Source of the DNA: Thermococcus sp.
GTDB lineage: Archaea; Methanobacteriota_B; Thermococci; Thermococcales; Thermococcaceae
Direction: 5' to 3'
DNA length: 64,000 nucleotides
NCBI RefSeq assembly: GCF_026991495.1
Contig: NZ_JALXBJ010000088.1
Location: 33,243 to 97,242, forward strand
In this document: positions 10,791 through 18,753 of the stretch, piece after piece
Numbering within the stretch: the stretch's first letter is position 1
Layout: the number at the start of each line of letters is the position of its first letter
Position numbers and translations under genes: made by a program
The notes under the pieces: model-generated
Database searches by the model: none
Told to the model about the DNA's origin: nothing
Seen by the model: the letters and a program-made list of their open reading frames with translations, nothing else

Positions 10791-11657
10791 ATGGACACCG
10801 TGGCCGGCATTGGTGCGGCCCTCCTCTCGGCGTTTGGATGGGCCTTCGCAACGGTACTCATAAAAGCGGGTATGCGCTCCCTAAGCCCCTCCTCAGCCAA
10901 CGTGCTCCGGCTGTACACCGTCTCAGTTTTCTACGCCGTGACCCTCGTGGTGACGGGCGGATTTGGAGGGATTACCAGCGCCGGCCCCTGGAGGATTCTG
11001 ATGGCCTTTCTCTCCTCCCAGTTCGGGTTCGTGGTAGGGGATTACTTCTACTTCCATGCACTTAAGAGGATGGGCGTTTCAAGAACCGTGCCCATAACCT
11101 CCACCTACCCCCTCTGGACGGTTGTCTGGGCGGTCACCATCCTCGGAAGGAGCGCTGACTACAGGGTCTACCTTGGGGCAAGCCTGATCGTGCTCGCGGT
11201 TGTGGTGGTTAAGAGGGCGGAAGAAGCCGAGCACGCGGATCTTAAGGGGTTTATATTCGCTCTTCTCGCCCCCCTTTCGTGGAGCATGGGGATAATCATA
11301 ATGGACTGGCTCACCCCCTACTTCAACCCCCTGACCCTCTCGGCGCTCAGGATGTTCTCGGCGACGGTGGGGGTCTCCGTCTTCGTCCCGGGCAACCTCG
11401 GGGAGATCATGCGCGTGACCCGGAGGGAGATCCTGATAATTGCCGGAGCGGCTTTTAGCGGGCTCTACCTAGGCCAGATACTCTTCGTTTACGCCACAGC
11501 CGAAGTTGGCTCCCAGATATCGGCGCCGGTCTCGGCGATAAACCCCATCTTGGCATCGGGCCTCGCAGTGGCTTTTCTTAGGGAGAAGCCGGGCAGGCGG
11601 ATAGTTGAAGGCCTGGCCTTAGCGGTGGTCGGGATACTCCTAGTGTCAAGCGGCTGA
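10791..11657 (+). CDS. DMT-superfamily (EamA) membrane transporter
   Basis: The 288-residue protein is very hydrophobic, with about ten membrane helices arranged as two EamA halves of five; for example AGIGAALLSAFGWAFATVLI at the start and LAPLSWSMGIIIMDWL at the start of the second half. Family members export or import metabolites such as amino acids; the substrate is not predictable. The ATG at 10791 lies about 25 nt after the TATA box AGTTTTTAAGC, and the leader is short. The gene stands alone between the sRNA and the UPF0201 gene. Confidence 0.88.
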   Translation: MDTVAGIGAALLSAFGWAFATVLIKAGMRSLSPSSANVLRLYTVSVFYAVTLVVTGGFGGITSAGPWRILMAFLSSQFGFVVGDYFYFHALKRMGVSRTVPITSTYPLWTVVWAVTILGRSADYRVYLGASLIVLAVVVVKRAEEAEHADLKGFIFALLAPLSWSMGIIIMDWLTPYFNPLTLSALRMFSATVGVSVFVPGNLGEIMRVTRREILIIAGAAFSGLYLGQILFVYATAEVGSQISAPVSAINPILASGLAVAFLREKPGRRIVEGLALAVVGILLVSSG

Positions 11658-11716
11658 GCTAACGCCGCACCCGCTGCCCTTATAAGCCCTCGGCCCAAGC
11701 GAAAGCGGTGTGAAAG

Positions 11717-12130
11717 ATGGAGCTGTTCGAGGAGGTTGAGGTCGAGGCCTACGTTTACCCGACCGAGGAGGTGGAGAAGGTGAAGAGGGCCATGCTCAAC
11801 CTGATCCCAGAGCTTGAGTTCGAGGCCTTTGAGAAGGGCGACCGCGTTCTCCTCACCGGAAAGACGAGGAGTAAAAAAGCCCTGCAGAGGCTCTACGAGC
11901 TCTTCCGGGGGCAGGCGATACTCGACACGGCAAGGGACTTTCTTGAGGAGGGCTACTTCGGCGAGGAGATCATAATCAGGGTGAACAAGCAGGCCGCCTA
12001 TGCTGGGGTGGTGAACTTCAATGAAGAATGCCCCCTCGGCCCGATAACCATCGTCATAAAAACGAAAGACCCCCAGAGACTTATGAAGTGGCTCGCCCCG
12101 AGGACTAAGGACGGCGTGCCGATAGAGTGA
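11717..12130 (+). CDS. UPF0201 (COG1325) family RNA-binding-like protein
   Basis: The 137-residue protein matches the archaeal UPF0201 family, whose fold resembles RNA-binding ribosomal proteins. The visible signatures are [20 protein letters not shown] at the start and a C-terminal stretch with [13 protein letters not shown] [13 protein letters not shown] and CPLGPITI. It is cytoplasmic and of family length. A TATA box (CCCTTATAAGCC) lies about 30 nt upstream. The function is not known experimentally to me; RNA binding is a family inference. Its stop codon directly abuts the convergent ABC permease gene. Confidence 0.85.
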   Translation: MELFEEVEVEAYVYPTEEVEKVKRAMLNLIPELEFEAFEKGDRVLLTGKTRSKKALQRLYELFRGQAILDTARDFLEEGYFGEEIIIRVNKQAAYAGVVNFNEECPLGPITIVIKTKDPQRLMKWLAPRTKDGVPIE

Positions 12131-13402
12131 CTACCGCCTTCTCCTCCCCCAACCCATCTTCGCCGTCAGGATCTTCTCGCCTGAGAACGCCCTCGCGGTG
12201 AGGTAGAGGAGAGCCAGGGCAGCGGCGGAGAGGTAACCTATGCTCCACGCAATCCTCGCGTATTCGCCAGCGAGCATCCACTGGTACGCCACAATGGGGT
12301 GGGTGAAGGGGTCAGAGAGCAGGGCGTAGGCGGCTGCCTTGGGGAGGGAGGAGAGGTCGGTGTACATCAGGATGAAAGATGGGAAGGCCAGCGGCAGTAT
12401 GACTGAACTGACCACCGTGTTGGCGCTCTGGACGTCCTCAGAGAATATGGCCAGAAGCATCGCGAGCGAGAGCGCGAACGCCACCGTCAGAAATACCACC
12501 ACCCCGAAGAGGAGGATCCCCTGGGGGGTTATCCTTATCCCGAGGTCGCCGAGGCTGACATTCGAGCCCCCGAAGGAGGAGCCGATGTAGCTCCTCATCC
12601 CAAAGGTGTAGGTCAGGGCTGCTATGAGCCCCATGACCGCGGTTCCGCCTATCTTCGACGCAACTATCGTCGTCCTCTTTACGGGGAGGGTTAGGAGCGT
12701 CTCAAGGGTCTTGTTCTCCTTCTCGCTCGCTATTGCCCCGGCCGCTATCTGGGCTGTCAGTGTGACCATCAGGAAGACCACTATCGGAAGGGTCACGGAC
12801 TGGGAGGCGAGTATAGCGGACACAGCTGAGGGGGAGACGTTCACGAGCCGGCCCCTGACGTAGGACAGGCTCCTCGCCTGGATGGGGCTGAGCAGGGCGG
12901 AGGGCTCGCTGAAGCCCAGTTTCCTCACCTTTATCTCGGCTATACCCCTCGACAGGGCCTGGATGATGGCGTTTATCCTGCCCTCGCTGACGCTCTCCTT
13001 CATCCCCGTGCCCAGGGAGCTGAATATCCCATAGACGTAGACGATAGCGCTCCTGTTCTCGGCTATGCTTTCGCTGAAGCCTGGCGGGATTACCACGAGA
13101 ACGTTCTGCTTCAGGTTACTGGCCCTTTCCAGCGCGGCCGCCACATCCCCCGCCTCCACTAACGTTACAGTAACGTTCGGGGAGCTGTTCAGGGCCTTTA
13201 TGAGGAGTGAACCGTAGTCGCCGGAGTCGAAGTTGGCTATCGCAACGTGGGTCTCCCCCCGCGCCTTCTCTATCCCAATGCCCATCCCCTTCCCCAGGGC
13301 GGGGTAGATGATGAGGGGCACTACCACGAGCCCGAAGATTAGCTTCTTATCCCTGAGGAGGTTTTTGAGCTCCTTGGCAAAGAGAACCCAGAAATCGCTC
13401 AC
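12131..13402 (-). CDS. ABC-2 type transporter permease (NatB-like)
   Basis: The 423-residue protein has one N-terminal membrane helix (about 20-40), a large extracellular domain (about 45-195), then five or six helices in the second half, the layout of NatB/CcmB-type ABC-2 exporters. The segment KENKTLETLLTLPVKR (about 235-250) is the typical loop that contacts the ATPase. It overlaps the preceding ATPase gene by 4 nt, so the two form one exporter. The substrate is unknown; relatives export sodium, antibiotics or peptides. Confidence 0.9.
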   Translation of the reverse strand: MSDFWVLFAKELKNLLRDKKLIFGLVVVPLIIYPALGKGMGIGIEKARGETHVAIANFDSGDYGSLLIKALNSSPNVTVTLVEAGDVAAALERASNLKQNVLVVIPPGFSESIAENRSAIVYVYGIFSSLGTGMKESVSEGRINAIIQALSRGIAEIKVRKLGFSEPSALLSPIQARSLSYVRGRLVNVSPSAVSAILASQSVTLPIVVFLMVTLTAQIAAGAIASEKENKTLETLLTLPVKRTTIVASKIGGTAVMGLIAALTYTFGMRSYIGSSFGGSNVSLGDLGIRITPQGILLFGVVVFLTVAFALSLAMLLAIFSEDVQSANTVVSSVILPLAFPSFILMYTDLSSLPKAAAYALLSDPFTHPIVAYQWMLAGEYARIAWSIGYLSAAALALLYLTARAFSGEKILTAKMGWGRRRR

Positions 13403-14145
13403 TTCTGACCCCCCTCCAAGCCAATCGCCCTCATAAACACCTCTTCGAGGTTCTCGGCCTCGTACCTCTCCTTCAGCTCCGCCGGCGTGCCTGCCTCGAC
13501 TATCCTGCCCCCGCTGATGAGGGCGACCCTGTGACAGAGGTACTCCACCTCCAGCATGTTGTGGCTCGATATGAGGAAGGTAACCCCCTCACTCGCCGAT
13601 AGGGCCTTTATCGTCTTCCTTATCGTGTAGGCGTTTATTATGTCGAGGCCGCTTGCGGGCTCGTCGAGTATGGCCAGTTTGGGCTTCACCATCAGGGCCC
13701 TCGCCAAGAGCAGCCTTCTCGTCATGCCCTTGGAGTAGGTCGAGACCTTGTCATCGAGCCTCTCTCCGAGGCCGCTCAGCTCCACTCCGAGCTCCAGCAT
13801 CTCGTCAGCGTTTCTTCCCCCCTTTGCGTAGAGCTTCGCCATGAACTCAAGGTATTCCCTCCCCGTCAGGTTCTTGTAGGCCCCGGCCTCCTCCGGCAGG
13901 TAGCTTATCATCCCCCTAACTTTCCCGGCCTCCTCGACCACATCGTGACCGAAGACCTCAGCCTTTCCCGCGGTCGGCTTCAGAAGCGTGGCGAGTATCT
14001 TGAGAGTGGTGCTCTTTCCGGCCCCGTTCGGCCCGATGAGCCCGAAGATCTCGCCCTCCCCAATCTGGAAGCTTATCCCCTTCAGGGCCCTGACTTTACC
14101 GTAGTCCTTCTCAAGCCCCTCGACCCTGACCGCCGGCACTTCCAT
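13399..14145 (-). CDS. ABC transporter ATP-binding protein
   Basis: This is the ATPase of the exporter encoded by the next gene. Walker A GPNGAGKST (about 38-46), the signature region TYSKGMTRR (about 138-146), Walker B LAILDEPASGLD and the switch histidine in ISSHNMLEV are all present. The signature is YSKGM instead of LSGGQ, as is usual in the NatA/drug-exporter branch. The ATG at 14145 or the GTG one codon earlier is the start, behind GGGAGAGGGG. The gene is separated by about 60 nt from the XRE regulator, so it may share regulation with that operon. Confidence 0.92.
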   Translation of the reverse strand: MEVPAVRVEGLEKDYGKVRALKGISFQIGEGEIFGLIGPNGAGKSTTLKILATLLKPTAGKAEVFGHDVVEEAGKVRGMISYLPEEAGAYKNLTGREYLEFMAKLYAKGGRNADEMLELGVELSGLGERLDDKVSTYSKGMTRRLLLARALMVKPKLAILDEPASGLDIINAYTIRKTIKALSASEGVTFLISSHNMLEVEYLCHRVALISGGRIVEAGTPAELKERYEAENLEEVFMRAIGLEGGQK

Positions 14146-14202
14146 CACCCCTCTCCCGTAAACAGCGGAGCACCGCCAGAACGAACCGGGCCGGCGGGCC
14201 CC

Positions 14203-14415
14203 TCAGCGGCCCTCATCGTTCTCGCCCTCATAGATGAAGATATCCTCAATCCCGACGTTAAAAAACCTTGCCATCCTGAAGGCGAGCTTTAGGGAGGGAT
14301 TGTAGCGGCCCTTCTCGATGGCTATTATCGTCTGTCTGGTAACACCCAGCGCTTTTGCAAGCTCCTCCTGAGTTAAGCCCCTCTCCTCCCTGAGCTCGCG
14401 GAGCCTGTTTTTCAT
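14203..14415 (-). CDS. XRE-family helix-turn-helix regulator (small, YozG-like)
   Basis: The 70-residue protein is a single Cro/CI-type HTH domain: LRELREERGLTQEELAKALG, then VTRQTIIAIEKGRYNPSLKL, followed by a short acidic tail. Small regulators of this type are usually encoded beside small membrane proteins of the DUF2178 type, as is the case here with two such genes immediately upstream in the same operon. It most likely represses its own operon by binding the tandem palindromes at 15352-15383; this is inference from position. Confidence 0.92.
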   Translation of the reverse strand: MKNRLRELREERGLTQEELAKALGVTRQTIIAIEKGRYNPSLKLAFRMARFFNVGIEDIFIYEGENDEGR

Positions 14416-14424
14416 GATGACACC

Positions 14425-14724
14425 TCACATTTTTTGCCCATAGTAGACCCTCAACGTTAGATTGCCGAAGATCATCAGGGCCAGCAGAGCGGAGAGAATT
14501 TCAGTACAGGGGGCATCTTTTGCCGCAATGATGGAGTAGTAAAGAAAGACAACATCTGTCAGAAGGACTAGTTCGAGGGTTCTCGCGGCAGCGAGCTTGG
14601 CTATCTCGTTGCCCCTCTCGTCCATGGGGACACCTACGCTCTTCACAACTCCCCTTGTGAGCAGGTAGCCGAGAATACCTCCAAAAAAGCCAGCAACGAG
14701 TGCCACGAGAGCCGTCCAGCTCAT
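14425..14724 (-). CDS. Small membrane protein, DUF2178-like
   Basis: The 99-residue protein has about three membrane helices (roughly 5-25, 48-68 and 75-92). Between the first two lies PMDERGNEIAKLAAARTLE, which resembles TDEREKLIDIKSRALAGD in the upstream 204-residue protein, so the two are distant paralogues or share a cytoplasmic motif. The gene sits between that protein (start at the base before its stop) and the XRE gene (9 nt). The DER motif is typical of the DUF2178/DUF3796 group linked to XRE regulators. The biochemical role is unknown. Confidence 0.8.
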   Translation of the reverse strand: MSWTALVALVAGFFGGILGYLLTRGVVKSVGVPMDERGNEIAKLAAARTLELVLLTDVVFLYYSIIAAKDAPCTEILSALLALMIFGNLTLRVYYGQKM

Positions 14725-15339
14725 TCACATCCTCCTCCCGTGACAAACCCTCGCGGCAAGCCACGAGACCGCCCACAGGGCCAGGAGGCCCAAAAAGAGG
14801 CCCTGGAGACCCGGTTCCCAGGATTTATCGTAGGTGGCGAGCAGCATGAGTATCACCACCGCGGTCATCAGGATGTCCCCGGCCAGGGCCCTGCTCTTTA
14901 TGTCTATCAGTTTCTCCCTCTCATCCGTTACCGGAACGCTGGGCGTGAGCTTTTCACGTTTTGCCCTCGCCACGAGCAATATAGGGGCGAGTGCTACTGT
15001 TAAGAGAACCAGAGTCAGCTGTATGGACAGAAAACCGGTCATCCAGAAGGCTATAATAGTCGATGCGGCGCCGAGAAGGAGAGATATCAGGAACAGCTGC
15101 AGAACACCGGCTTTCTCCTTTGACAGATCCGGGTTCGTGAGCGCGAGCCCAGCAAAACCCCCACCGAAAGCGATGGCGAAGATTACCGCTCCAACTAAAA
15201 ACGGGAACGTCCACTCCGGCATTTCATAGCTCACGACCATGCTCCCCCCGCTCGCCCGGTAGAGCCATATGAGATATGCAACATAGGTCACAGCGGACAG
15301 GAGGATGAGTAAGAAAACTTCACGCTTCCAACGCTTCAT
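14725..15339 (-). CDS. Membrane protein, DUF2178-like
   Basis: The 204-residue protein has about six membrane helices in two blocks, separated by a cytoplasmic loop with VTDEREKLIDIKSRALAGD (about 140-158). It is the first gene of the operon with a smaller relative and an XRE regulator. The ATG at 15339 follows GGTGATGGGA and is preferred over the ATG at 15345. The start lies 12 nt from the tandem palindromic operator, so expression is probably controlled tightly by that site. I infer a sensor or modulator acting with the XRE protein, but this is not shown by sequence. Confidence 0.82.
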   Translation of the reverse strand: MKRWKREVFLLILLSAVTYVAYLIWLYRASGGSMVVSYEMPEWTFPFLVGAVIFAIAFGGGFAGLALTNPDLSKEKAGVLQLFLISLLLGAASTIIAFWMTGFLSIQLTLVLLTVALAPILLVARAKREKLTPSVPVTDEREKLIDIKSRALAGDILMTAVVILMLLATYDKSWEPGLQGLFLGLLALWAVSWLAARVCHGRRM

Positions 15340-15351
15340 TCCCATCACCGC

Positions 15352-15383
15352 GTAAAGTTTCCTTTACGTAAAGCTTCCTTTAC
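15352..15383. promoter_or_regulatory. Tandem palindromic operator between divergent promoters
   Basis: Two adjacent 16-bp copies of GTAAAG-N4-CTTTAC occupy 15352-15367 and 15368-15383; their junction also forms CTTTACGTAAAG. The minus-strand TATA box ACTTTTTAAGC (about 15386-15396) lies just upstream, so the palindromes cover the region from TATA to the start of transcription of the DUF2178/XRE operon. The same TATA region read on plus (GCTTAAAAAG) can serve the DUF3783 gene. The layout is that of a repressor site. Confidence 0.8.
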
Positions 15384-15446
15384 ATGCTTAAAAAGTTTTC
15401 GGGGGAGGCTTTTAAGGAGCCCAACCCACTATCTTGGGTGCTCGGG

Positions 15447-15842
15447 ATGAATGGCGAGGTGTTCCTTATCGGCTTCAGCGGGGAGGAGGTTGAACTGCTC
15501 CGCTCAGCCCTCTCTGGGATAGGAGTCCACGAGATCCCGAAGGACTGCCTTAACTGGACTCTCGGGGAGGTAATCGAGAAAAAGCCCCTCGGAAGAGGGA
15601 ACTGGCACGAGAGGAAGTTCCTCGTGATCCACGGCGACAACGAGACCATAAAGTTCGTGATCTCGAAGGTAAGGCCGATGAAACTCGGGAGGGTGATCTT
15701 CGTCTCCACAACACCGATTTCGCTGGGCAGGCGGCTCGACGACCTCATAAGGGAGTGGATCGAAGAGGACGAGTACTTCAGGGCCTTCAGGGAGATGAAG
15801 AGAAAGGCGGCGGAGAGAAAAGGGCCGTATTTGGAGGTTTAG
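15447..15842 (+). CDS. DUF3783 domain protein
   Basis: The 131-residue soluble protein has the alpha/beta pattern of DUF3783 proteins, starting EVFLIGFSGEEVELL, with PLGRGNWHERKFLVIHG in the middle and a charged helical C terminus (REWIEEDEYFRAFREMKRKA). The ATG at 15447 is preferred to the frame start at 15384, since the earlier part overlaps the promoter and operator. No function is assigned to the family. The tRNA-Met gene lies convergent, beginning 2 nt after its stop. Confidence 0.78.
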   Translation: MNGEVFLIGFSGEEVELLRSALSGIGVHEIPKDCLNWTLGEVIEKKPLGRGNWHERKFLVIHGDNETIKFVISKVRPMKLGRVIFVSTTPISLGRRLDDLIREWIEEDEYFRAFREMKRKAAERKGPYLEV

Positions 15843-15843
15843 A

Positions 15844-15951
15844 TGGTGCCGGGGCGGGGCTTTGAACCCCGGACCTCTCGGTTTCTCAGGCTCCCCCGAG
15901 GGGAAGCGGCCCTATGAGCCGAGCGCTCTGACCAGGCTAAGCTACCCCGGC
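15844..15951 (-). tRNA. tRNA-Met (CAT, elongator) with 30-nt intron
   Basis: On the minus strand the acceptor stem GCCGGGG pairs with CCCCGGC, the discriminator is A and CCA is encoded (15844-15846). The anticodon CAT is at 15914-15916 in loop CTCATAA. The anticodon stem CTCGG/CCGAG is interrupted after A37 by a 30-nt intron (15883-15912), the usual site for archaeal tRNA-Met introns. The T arm CCGGGGTTCAAAGCCCCG looks normal. A GCCGGGG acceptor and the intron suit elongator Met; tRNA-Ile2 with a CAT anticodon is the less likely alternative. Confidence 0.92.
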
Positions 15952-15987
15952 ACTGCCCGAGCGCTCGACCTATACCTCCCTGGGGGC

Positions 15988-15998
15988 ATTTTTAAACC
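15988..15998 (-). promoter_or_regulatory. TATA box of the tRNA-Met gene
   Basis: GGTTTAAAAAT on the minus strand lies about 40 nt before the tRNA 5' end, consistent with initiation about 12 nt upstream and removal of a short leader by RNase P. Confidence 0.6.
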
Positions 15999-16004
15999 TT
16001 TCGT

Positions 16005-16724
16005 TCAGCGGAGGAGCCAGAAACCGATAGCCGCTATCAAAACCCCCGAAACCACCGACAGCTCCCCGGAGTGCCGCACCATGACCCTCGAAACATCCTT
16101 CCTCTCCCTCAGGCTCCCGAAGGCGAGCAGTATCAGAAGGAGGGGGAGAATGAAAACCGCGTTGTAGAGCGCCAGGAGAACCGGAACCATCCCGGGGCTC
16201 CTGGAGATTATCGCCGCGTAGACTATGTACGGGCCAGCCGAACAGGGGAGCAGGGTTGTAGAAACGAAAAACCCGAGGAGCATGGCCCCAACTACACTCC
16301 CTCCCTTTGAAAAGGCCAGCCTCCTCAGGGTTCTCTTTCCCCCGACCCTTGACCTCTCGTATATGCCTGTCAGAACCGTGTAGGCGCCGAAGGCGATGGC
16401 GAAGTAGGCCGCCCACCTCAGCGGGACCCTTCCAGCGAGAAAGGCCAGACCGAGGCCGAGGGTGTAGTAGGAGATGTAGACGGCCGAGATGAAGGAGATG
16501 CCGACGAGGTAGAAGGCCCTGCCCCCGAGTCCGCGAACCGAAAGTGCTATCAGGAGCATCGTGTAGACGGCAAAGGTGCAGGGGTTTATGGAGTCGCTCA
16601 ACGAGAGGGCGAGGAATTTTGGGATGAAATCGGGCATTCCGAGGAGGGCCAGGAAAACCGAGCTGAGGCCCACCGAGATGATAACCGTCACGGTGAGGTA
16701 GACCAGTGCTTTTCTCGACCCCAT
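16005..16724 (-). CDS. CcdA/DsbD-like membrane protein (thiol-disulfide electron transfer)
   Basis: The 239-residue protein has about six membrane helices. Two conserved Cys-Pro motifs stand in helices 1 and 4: SDSINPCTFAVY and STTLLPCSAGPYIVY. This is the pattern of CcdA, which passes reducing power across the membrane to extracytoplasmic thioredoxin-like partners. I chose the ATG at 16724; the longer frame from 16784 would place the TATA box TTTAAAAA (about 16758) inside the gene. No thioredoxin partner is encoded next to it, so the acceptor is unknown. Confidence 0.88.
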   Translation of the reverse strand: MGSRKALVYLTVTVIISVGLSSVFLALLGMPDFIPKFLALSLSDSINPCTFAVYTMLLIALSVRGLGGRAFYLVGISFISAVYISYYTLGLGLAFLAGRVPLRWAAYFAIAFGAYTVLTGIYERSRVGGKRTLRRLAFSKGGSVVGAMLLGFFVSTTLLPCSAGPYIVYAAIISRSPGMVPVLLALYNAVFILPLLLILLAFGSLRERKDVSRVMVRHSGELSVVSGVLIAAIGFWLLR

Positions 16725-16787
16725 GATAACCGGTTCCCGGGGGGCTCTTTTATCCGTTTTTAAATCCAAAGGTTGCCAACCCATGGT

Positions 16788-17393
16788 TTAGGTGGCGGAG
16801 GGTTTTTTAGCGACTATGAGCCTGACGATACCGTGGTAGTAGGTCTCCTCCCTTTCCACCTCAAAGAACTCTCCTATCAGGCGGTGGGTGTCCCTCAGAG
16901 GGTTATCGCTTAGAAGGAAACCGAGGAGCAAACCGAGGGGGCGGAGGAAGAGGGCGTTGATGGTCCGGCTCTCGCTCCTCGTGTGCTCAAGGAAAACCGC
17001 CCTACCCCCTGGCTTGAGGACTCGATGGAGCTCCCCCATGCCCCTCTCCGGATCAGGCACCGTGCAGAATGTGAAGGAGGAAACGACCGTGTCGAAGAAC
17101 CCATCCGGGAAAGGCAGCCTCTCGACATCAGCACGCTGGAAAATGACCTCCAGTCCGAGCTTCTTAGCTTTCTCTCGGGCGACCTCAAGCATGGCCTCGC
17201 TGCCGTCAACGGCGTACAGTTCGATGCCCCGTGGATAGTACCTCAGGGTCTTGCCAGTCCCGACGCCGACCTCCAGCGTCCTGCCCTCGGCTAAGGAAAC
17301 CGCCCTCTCCCTGAGGGGTTCGAAGAATCTGTCCAAGGGCCTTTCAAGCAGGTCATAGTGCCTCGCCAGCCGGTTGTACTTCTTTCGATACAC
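16788..17393 (-). CDS. Class I SAM-dependent methyltransferase
   Basis: The protein of about 201 residues has SAM-binding motif I LEVGVGTGKTLRYYP (about 40-54), acidic motif II YAVDGSEAML, DVERLPFPDGFFD for motif III, and the post-motif VLKPGGRAVFLEH, as in UbiE-like enzymes. A hydrophobic stretch (FLRPLGLLLGFLL) near the end suggests a lipid-like substrate or membrane contact. I chose the GTG at 17393, preceded by GGTGGTTTTT. The substrate is not known. The SufB gene ends 19 nt upstream, so it may be read from the suf promoter. Confidence 0.88.
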   Translation of the reverse strand: MYRKKYNRLARHYDLLERPLDRFFEPLRERAVSLAEGRTLEVGVGTGKTLRYYPRGIELYAVDGSEAMLEVAREKAKKLGLEVIFQRADVERLPFPDGFFDTVVSSFTFCTVPDPERGMGELHRVLKPGGRAVFLEHTRSESRTINALFLRPLGLLLGFLLSDNPLRDTHRLIGEFFEVEREETYYHGIVRLIVAKKPSAT

Positions 17394-17412
17394 AAAAACC
17401 ACCGAAAGGGGG

Positions 17413-18753
17413 TCACATGCCCCCGCTGACGGCCAACTCGATTATCTTCCTTATCTCCACGAGGAACTCCATCGGTATGTCCTTGAGCATCGGCTCAAGG
17501 AAGCCCTTGACGATCAGCTGGGTTGCCTTCTCCTCGCTCAGGCCGCGGCTCATGAGGTAGAAGAGCTCCTCCTCGCGTATCTTGCCTATCGCTGCTTCGT
17601 GGCTCAGTTCGGCGTCGTCAACCCTGCTCACCAGCCCCGGATACGTCTCCATCCTCGACTTATCGCTCAGGAGGAGTGCGTCGCAGCTTATGTGGCCCTT
17701 CGTCTTCGGCGCTTCAGCCGTTATGATGCCGCGTGTTATGACGGTGCTCTCGTCCATTATCACCGCCTTGCTCGCGTTTATCCCGGCTGCGCCTTTACCC
17801 TGGAGGTACATCTCACCGCCGAGGTCGACGTACCAGTCCTTCTGGCCGAGGAGGATTCCGTTCAGCTCAACGTAGCCGTTTTCATCAACCCAGTACTTCG
17901 GGTTGGCGGTGTTGCTCTTCCCGGTCCCCAGCCCGACGGTGGTGTTTATGAAGCGCGCGTTCTTCCCTATTTTAGCCCTCGTCATAGGCCTCGTGTGGAC
18001 GTATTCCGGCCAGTTCTGGAGGACGGTCAGCTGGCCCTTAGCGTTCTCGCCGAAGTAGGCCTCCGTCATGTCGAGGTGGAGCGAGTGTCTGACGAGTATC
18101 GGGGCTGTGCAGCCCTCTATCAGGTGAAACTCCGTGTTCGGCTCGGCGATTATGATTATGTGCGGCGCCTGGGCCAAAGCGCTCTCCTGGATGAGGAAGA
18201 ACAGGTGAAGGGGGAAGGGAACCTTCAACCCTTCTTTGACGTGGAGGAAGATTCCCCCGTTCCATACTGCGGTGTGGTATGCTGTAAGCTTGCTCTCGTC
18301 AACGCGGAAGAGCCGAAGGAAGTGCTCCTTCACGAGATCCGGGTACCTCCTGACGGCCTCTTCAGTCGGGAGGACGGTTAACCCCTTCTTCGCCCACTCC
18401 TGGAGGAACTGGTTGTAGATGACCCCCGTATCGGTCTGAACGGCTAAACCAGCGACGTACTTCTGCTCGACCTCCTCTATACCAAGCCTGTCGAGGAGGG
18501 CCTTCAGTTCGGCCGGCAGGTCTTCGAGGCTCTCTATGTGCTCTGGAATGCCCTCCACCTCGGGCTTGGCTATGAAGTGGAGAAGCTGCTCCTCGCTTAT
18601 GACGGGGTCGTTGTGGGGTGCCCTCTCAAAGGCTTCAAGGGCCCTGTACCTTATCTTAGTCATCCACTCCGGCTCCCTGTTCCTCCTCGCGAGCTCTTCA
18701 ATCTGGTTCTCGATCACCGCCTTGGCGTCGGCAAGGGTTATGGTCTCACTCAT
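17413..18753 (-). CDS. sufB: Fe-S cluster assembly scaffold protein SufB
   Basis: The 446-residue protein belongs to the SufB/SufD family: a long beta-helix core and the C-terminal segment KGHISCDALLLSDKSRMETYPGL, then DAELSHEAAIGKI, with the Cys and Glu/His residues associated with cluster assembly in SufB. With SufC it forms the minimal archaeal SufBC scaffold that builds Fe-S clusters for client proteins. The ATG at 18753 is chosen because GAGGAG lies 10 nt upstream; it overlaps the end of sufC. No separate SufD gene is present in the window. Confidence 0.95.
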   Translation of the reverse strand: MSETITLADAKAVIENQIEELARRNREPEWMTKIRYRALEAFERAPHNDPVISEEQLLHFIAKPEVEGIPEHIESLEDLPAELKALLDRLGIEEVEQKYVAGLAVQTDTGVIYNQFLQEWAKKGLTVLPTEEAVRRYPDLVKEHFLRLFRVDESKLTAYHTAVWNGGIFLHVKEGLKVPFPLHLFFLIQESALAQAPHIIIIAEPNTEFHLIEGCTAPILVRHSLHLDMTEAYFGENAKGQLTVLQNWPEYVHTRPMTRAKIGKNARFINTTVGLGTGKSNTANPKYWVDENGYVELNGILLGQKDWYVDLGGEMYLQGKGAAGINASKAVIMDESTVITRGIITAEAPKTKGHISCDALLLSDKSRMETYPGLVSRVDDAELSHEAAIGKIREEELFYLMSRGLSEEKATQLIVKGFLEPMLKDIPMEFLVEIRKIIELAVSGGM

